Below are positions 61,612 through 64,000 of a stretch of DNA of 64,000 bases, in pieces. Source of the stretch: a virus; the IMG/VR virus record IMGVR_UViG_3300042566_000762, positions 42,462-106,461 of that record; one strand, 5' to 3'. The notes under the pieces were generated by a model. It did no database searches, was not told the origin of the DNA, and saw nothing but the letters and a program-made list of their open reading frames with translations. Both the position numbers and the translations under genes were made by a program. The number at the start of each line of letters is the position of its first letter. Within the stretch, counting starts at the first letter, position 1.

Positions 61612-62247
61612 TTAAACGATTTCGTATCCTTGTAAAAATAATTTATTTGCGTGTTTGTATTTAACTTCAATCATTTCACCTTGTGGTGATTTCATTACAA
61701 TTTTTTCATTTCTACCAAAATCTACTTTTTTTACAACTTGTGTATTATAAACTCTATCTTTAATAGTAAATCCGTCTAAATGGTCGATTTCATGTTGAAC
61801 TATAACCGTCATCATTGTTTCCACCGAAACTTGTTCGTTTTGCTTATCTCCTTCGGGATTAATTTCAAATGTTAATTCACCTAAGTTATCAGTTTGTATG
61901 ATAATTTTAGAAGCCCGTATAGTTCGTATTGGTGATGTTAATGTAGATGGAATTGATAAACATCCTTCATAAAATATAAAACCTTCTTTTGATTTTTCTT
62001 TAATAAATGGATTGACTAAAAATAATTCCTCATCTCCAAATTTAATATAACAAGCTCTCTTTTTAATTCCCAATTGTGTTGCGGATATTCCCAAACCTGG
62101 ATGTAATTTTAATCCTTCAATTAAAGTTGACTCCAATGTATCCACTTCTAATGTTGTAAGTTCCGTTCTAGGACATGGTGTTTTTAAATATTCTCTAAAT
62201 TCGGCTGTTTCTAAACCAAATTGATTTTTGTCTGTTACTAATTTCAT
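61612..62247 (-). CDS. def: Peptide deformylase
   Basis: 211 residues. Motif 1 is GLGISATQ (51-58, usual GxGLAAxQ), motif 2 EGCLS (94-98) and motif 3 QHEIDHLDG (151-159) with metal-binding C96, H152 and H156 and catalytic E153. The ~35-residue C-terminal extension (KKVDFGRNEKIVMKSPQGEM) is longer than in bacterial enzymes. It removes N-formyl groups from new proteins; phage copies are thought to support rapid synthesis. It lies 3 nt after the DUF2061 gene. Confidence 0.9.
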   Translation of the reverse strand: MKLVTDKNQFGLETAEFREYLKTPCPRTELTTLEVDTLESTLIEGLKLHPGLGISATQLGIKKRACYIKFGDEELFLVNPFIKEKSKEGFIFYEGCLSIPSTLTSPIRTIRASKIIIQTDNLGELTFEINPEGDKQNEQVSVETMMTVIVQHEIDHLDGFTIKDRVYNTQVVKKVDFGRNEKIVMKSPQGEMIEVKYKHANKLFLQGYEIV

Positions 62248-62250
62248 TTT

Positions 62251-62460
62251 TTATTTTTTAAGTCCGTATTTTATAAATTTATACCATATTCTTTCATGTA
62301 AGTAATATTGAATGGGTTTATATACTAATTCTGCCACCCCAAATGCCGCTCCTACCTTAATATCACCACTTACCCACCACATTATACCAAATCCGATTAA
62401 AGTTGATACAATACGATATGAAATGGTTTTGGCAATGTGTCTTTTACGCTCTACTACCAT
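62251..62460 (-). CDS. DUF2061 small membrane protein
   Basis: I use the ATG at 62460 (MVVERKRHIAKTISYR), which gives 69 residues; an in-frame ATG at 62496 would overlap the upstream gene by 53 nt. RHIAKTISYRIVSTLIGFGIMW and the following VGAAFGVAELVYKPIQYYLHERIW are DUF2061 signatures with two membrane helices. This family often neighbours sulfate-activation or nucleotidyltransferase genes in bacteria. The linkage is repeated here with the gene immediately upstream. Function unknown. Confidence 0.78.
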   Translation of the reverse strand: MVVERKRHIAKTISYRIVSTLIGFGIMWWVSGDIKVGAAFGVAELVYKPIQYYLHERIWYKFIKYGLKK

Positions 62461-62803
62461 CTTTCTCAATTTCACCTTTACGAATTTTAGTTCCACTAAT
62501 TACTTCAATATTGGTAGGAGGTTCGTGATAAATCACTTCATAACCAACCCCTCTACCATAATTTACCGATTCAATATCTGGAACAATTGATAACATTATT
62601 TTATCCCAATTGTTTGTAAAAAATGATTCTTTTTGTAATTCTTGTAATACTTCTTGTGCTGATTTTGGATTATTTTCATCCTTTTGTACATCTCTAATTG
62701 CAACCCAACAATTTTTTCCTTTTTCTAATTGTTGATTAATTAACCACTCATGACCTTTGTGCCACGTTTGCCATCTTCCGATGAATAATGCATATTTTTT
62801 CAT
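62444..62803 (-). CDS. HxGH nucleotidyltransferase-like protein (NMNAT/cytidylyltransferase fold)
   Basis: 119 residues. The N-terminus MKKYALFIGRWQTWHKGHEWL gives the strand-loop with H15-K-G-H18, and ISGTKIR (102-108) is the second nucleotide-binding motif, as in NMN adenylyltransferases and related enzymes. It is smaller than bacterial versions (~160-200) and resembles the N-terminal part of the 1419-residue protein, with the same HxGH and ISGT motifs. It likely adenylates or cytidylates a small molecule. It is the first gene after a host-type promoter. Confidence 0.75.
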   Translation of the reverse strand: MKKYALFIGRWQTWHKGHEWLINQQLEKGKNCWVAIRDVQKDENNPKSAQEVLQELQKESFFTNNWDKIMLSIVPDIESVNYGRGVGYEVIYHEPPTNIEVISGTKIRKGEIEKDGSRA

Positions 62804-62812
62804 AAATTATAA

Positions 62813-62835
62813 TTTCGTATTTCTAATATACGAAA
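62813..62835. repeat. Perfect inverted repeat overlapping the promoter at 62823
   Basis: TTTCGTAT (62813..62820) and ATACGAAA (62828..62835) are perfect inverted repeats with a 7-bp spacer. They cover the -7 box (62823..62830) and the expected transcript start, the classic place for a repressor operator. Confidence 0.6.
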
Positions 62836-62854
62836 ATAATTCTAAATTACCAAA
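62823..62854 (-). promoter_or_regulatory. Bacteroidetes-type promoter before the nucleotidyltransferase/PDF/gp55 operon
   Basis: On the coding strand TTTGGTAAT (62854..62846) precedes TCG-TATATTAG (-7 box 62830..62823) with 23 nt from TTG to the -7 box. The leader to the ATG at 62803 is ~15-18 nt. It would drive early or middle expression of the operon that contains the late sigma gene. Confidence 0.75.
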
Positions 62855-62857
62855 TAA

Positions 62858-63970
62858 TTAGTAAGTTTTAACTAAATCTTCTTCTTGCTGTTTTTTATAT
62901 TTCAACCAAAAATTAATAGCGTTCTGGTCGTTTATCCATTTTGATTTATCATTCCAATCAAAATCGCTTTTTGCATAATATGGTAATTTATGCTGTATTT
63001 CTCTTGCTCTACCTGATGACTTTGGAGTAAATTCATCTATAAGTCCGTCAGAGTTTGTATCATATCCATCAATGTTTCCATCACCATCCAAGTCAATAGG
63101 AATCCTAACAGATGTAATTTCATTCGTTTCGTTAATCTCATTTTTCTCGTTTTCGTTAAAAATATTATCTCCATAAACCTCATATAACCCTAATTTTTCG
63201 TCATTTTCCATTATATCAACAATATGTTGCTTTTGTTCTTTCTTTTTTTGTAAAATTAAACCATTAAATGCAATAATTAACGCAACTGCTAATGGGTCAA
63301 ATACAATTACAATCAAAAATATGAAGAATTTTACCACATTTTTCAATTCCATACCAAATGCTTCCGCAATAAATCGAAATCCACCGACTTCTTTTTCTAA
63401 ATCCAAGTTTGAAGTCTTAATTTCGTTGATTTTTTCATTATTTTTAGCATTTTCAGTTTGTAAAATCTCAATTTTTTTGTTAATTGTAGCAACTTGCTTA
63501 TCTTTATTATCAATTGAACGTAAAAGACGAGAATTTATCTTACCTTTGTCTAAAATTGTGCTTTGAGTTGATGATAATTGACCCAATTGTGTGTTTAATT
63601 GATTGAGTTGTATGGTATTTTGGTCAATTTTTGTAGTATAGACTAAAATTTCTCTATCTACCTGTTGCAATTTTAAGGACTGAGATTGGAATGCATTGGA
63701 AAGATATCCAAATATACCCGCAGAGGTGATTAACATCAGTAATGCAACGGCAGAGGTCAAATACCACTTATTAAATCCCTTTATGTTTTCCCACTCTTGT
63801 TTAAGATAAGTTGCTGCAACTAACTTTGCAAACTCTAATGCACCGGCCATTACCATAACTGATACGGCTGCTCCACTAAATAGAACACCTAAACCGGTTA
63901 CGGAGAAGTAAGCTGCACATCCGGCAATAATTAGTGCAGAAAATCCGACTAAATATTTAAGCCAATTCAT
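62858..63970 (-). CDS. Four-helix membrane protein with coiled coil and EF-hand-like loop
   Basis: 370 residues. Two N-terminal membrane helices (about 5-27 and 29-55) and a third (70-90) are followed by a long coiled coil (100-195). A fourth helix lies at 213-240 (FFIFLIVIVFDPLAVALIIAF). A soluble C-terminal part contains two tandem DxDGxG/DxNxDG-type loops (DLDGDGNID and DTNSDGLID, 293-312), typical calcium-binding loops. The C-terminal SDFDWNDKSKWINDQNAI region is acidic. I associate similar proteins with T4-like phages of marine hosts. Possible role in membrane remodelling or sensing; unproven. Confidence 0.72.
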   Translation of the reverse strand: MNWLKYLVGFSALIIAGCAAYFSVTGLGVLFSGAAVSVMVMAGALEFAKLVAATYLKQEWENIKGFNKWYLTSAVALLMLITSAGIFGYLSNAFQSQSLKLQQVDREILVYTTKIDQNTIQLNQLNTQLGQLSSTQSTILDKGKINSRLLRSIDNKDKQVATINKKIEILQTENAKNNEKINEIKTSNLDLEKEVGGFRFIAEAFGMELKNVVKFFIFLIVIVFDPLAVALIIAFNGLILQKKKEQKQHIVDIMENDEKLGLYEVYGDNIFNENEKNEINETNEITSVRIPIDLDGDGNIDGYDTNSDGLIDEFTPKSSGRAREIQHKLPYYAKSDFDWNDKSKWINDQNAINFWLKYKKQQEEDLVKTY

Positions 63971-64000
63971 TTATCGATTGATTCTGGTTAATTCGGCAAC

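Overview
The window is part of the genome of a large, AT-rich, T4-like contractile-tailed phage (myovirus morphology). Recognisable T4-type proteins are the terminase large subunit (gp17), portal (gp20), baseplate wedge gp6 and gp25, a gp5-like spike protein, the late sigma factor gp55, a DnaG/gp61-type primase and gp46/gp47. The likely host is a member of the Bacteroidetes, probably a flavobacterium. The main evidence is a set of five intergenic promoters of the form TTTGG - fixed spacing - TATATTTA, which matches the Bacteroidetes -33/-7 consensus (TTG / TAnnTTTG) rather than the E. coli one. Shine-Dalgarno sequences are not conspicuous before most starts. Everything is transcribed leftwards (minus strand) except one small ribbon-helix-helix gene at 35153..35338.

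Layout, read in the direction of transcription from right to left. (1) 62.9-58.5 kb: a membrane/coiled-coil protein, a nucleotidyltransferase-like protein, a DUF2061 membrane protein, peptide deformylase, the late sigma factor and a carbamoyltransferase. (2) 58.9-40.9 kb: baseplate and tail genes, including the gp5-like spike, gp25, gp6, several unassigned virion proteins and a 1753-residue tail protein. (3) 40.9-35.3 kb: a glycosyltransferase-like gene, a small protein, a T7-endonuclease-I-type resolvase, primase, and a single polypeptide joining Mre11 (gp47) to Rad50 (gp46). (4) 35.0-31.2 kb: a 1271-residue repeat-containing tail fibre. (5) 31.2-10.9 kb: a large accessory island of surface-glycan genes: glycosyltransferases (two of them B4GALT-like enzymes interrupted by a LamG lectin domain), six SGNH-like proteins, nucleotide-sugar enzymes, radical SAM, SAM methyltransferase, SET-domain, Fe(II)/2OG oxygenase, sulfotransferase-like and split thiamine-diphosphate enzyme genes. 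(6) 10.8-0 kb: a 1419-residue multi-enzyme protein followed by packaging and head genes.

Two kinds of promoter can be separated by eye. Five sites carry the host-like -33/-7 pair and precede gp55/PDF, primase/recombination, parts of the glycan island and the portal. Nine intergenic copies of an (A/G)TATTTAT-type motif without a -33 element precede structural genes and are candidate targets of the phage gp55 sigma factor. The glycan island starts directly after the tail fibre in the same orientation, so the simplest reading is that its products decorate the virion or alter the host surface.

The strongest candidates for something undescribed are: the 1419-residue protein, whose NMN-adenylyltransferase, zincin-protease and nucleic-acid-ligase-like domains are bounded by sequences matching the T4 prohead-protease consensus (L/I)xE|G, suggesting a packaged and processed polyprotein; the six-member SGNH family inside a phage glycan island; the LamG-split galactosyltransferases; a patchwork of duplicated gene ends at 12.1-14.2 kb that marks recombination between cassettes; and the single ribbon-helix-helix gene with phased GAAAACTAA repeats. 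Function assignments rest on motifs and remembered family features only; no database search was possible.
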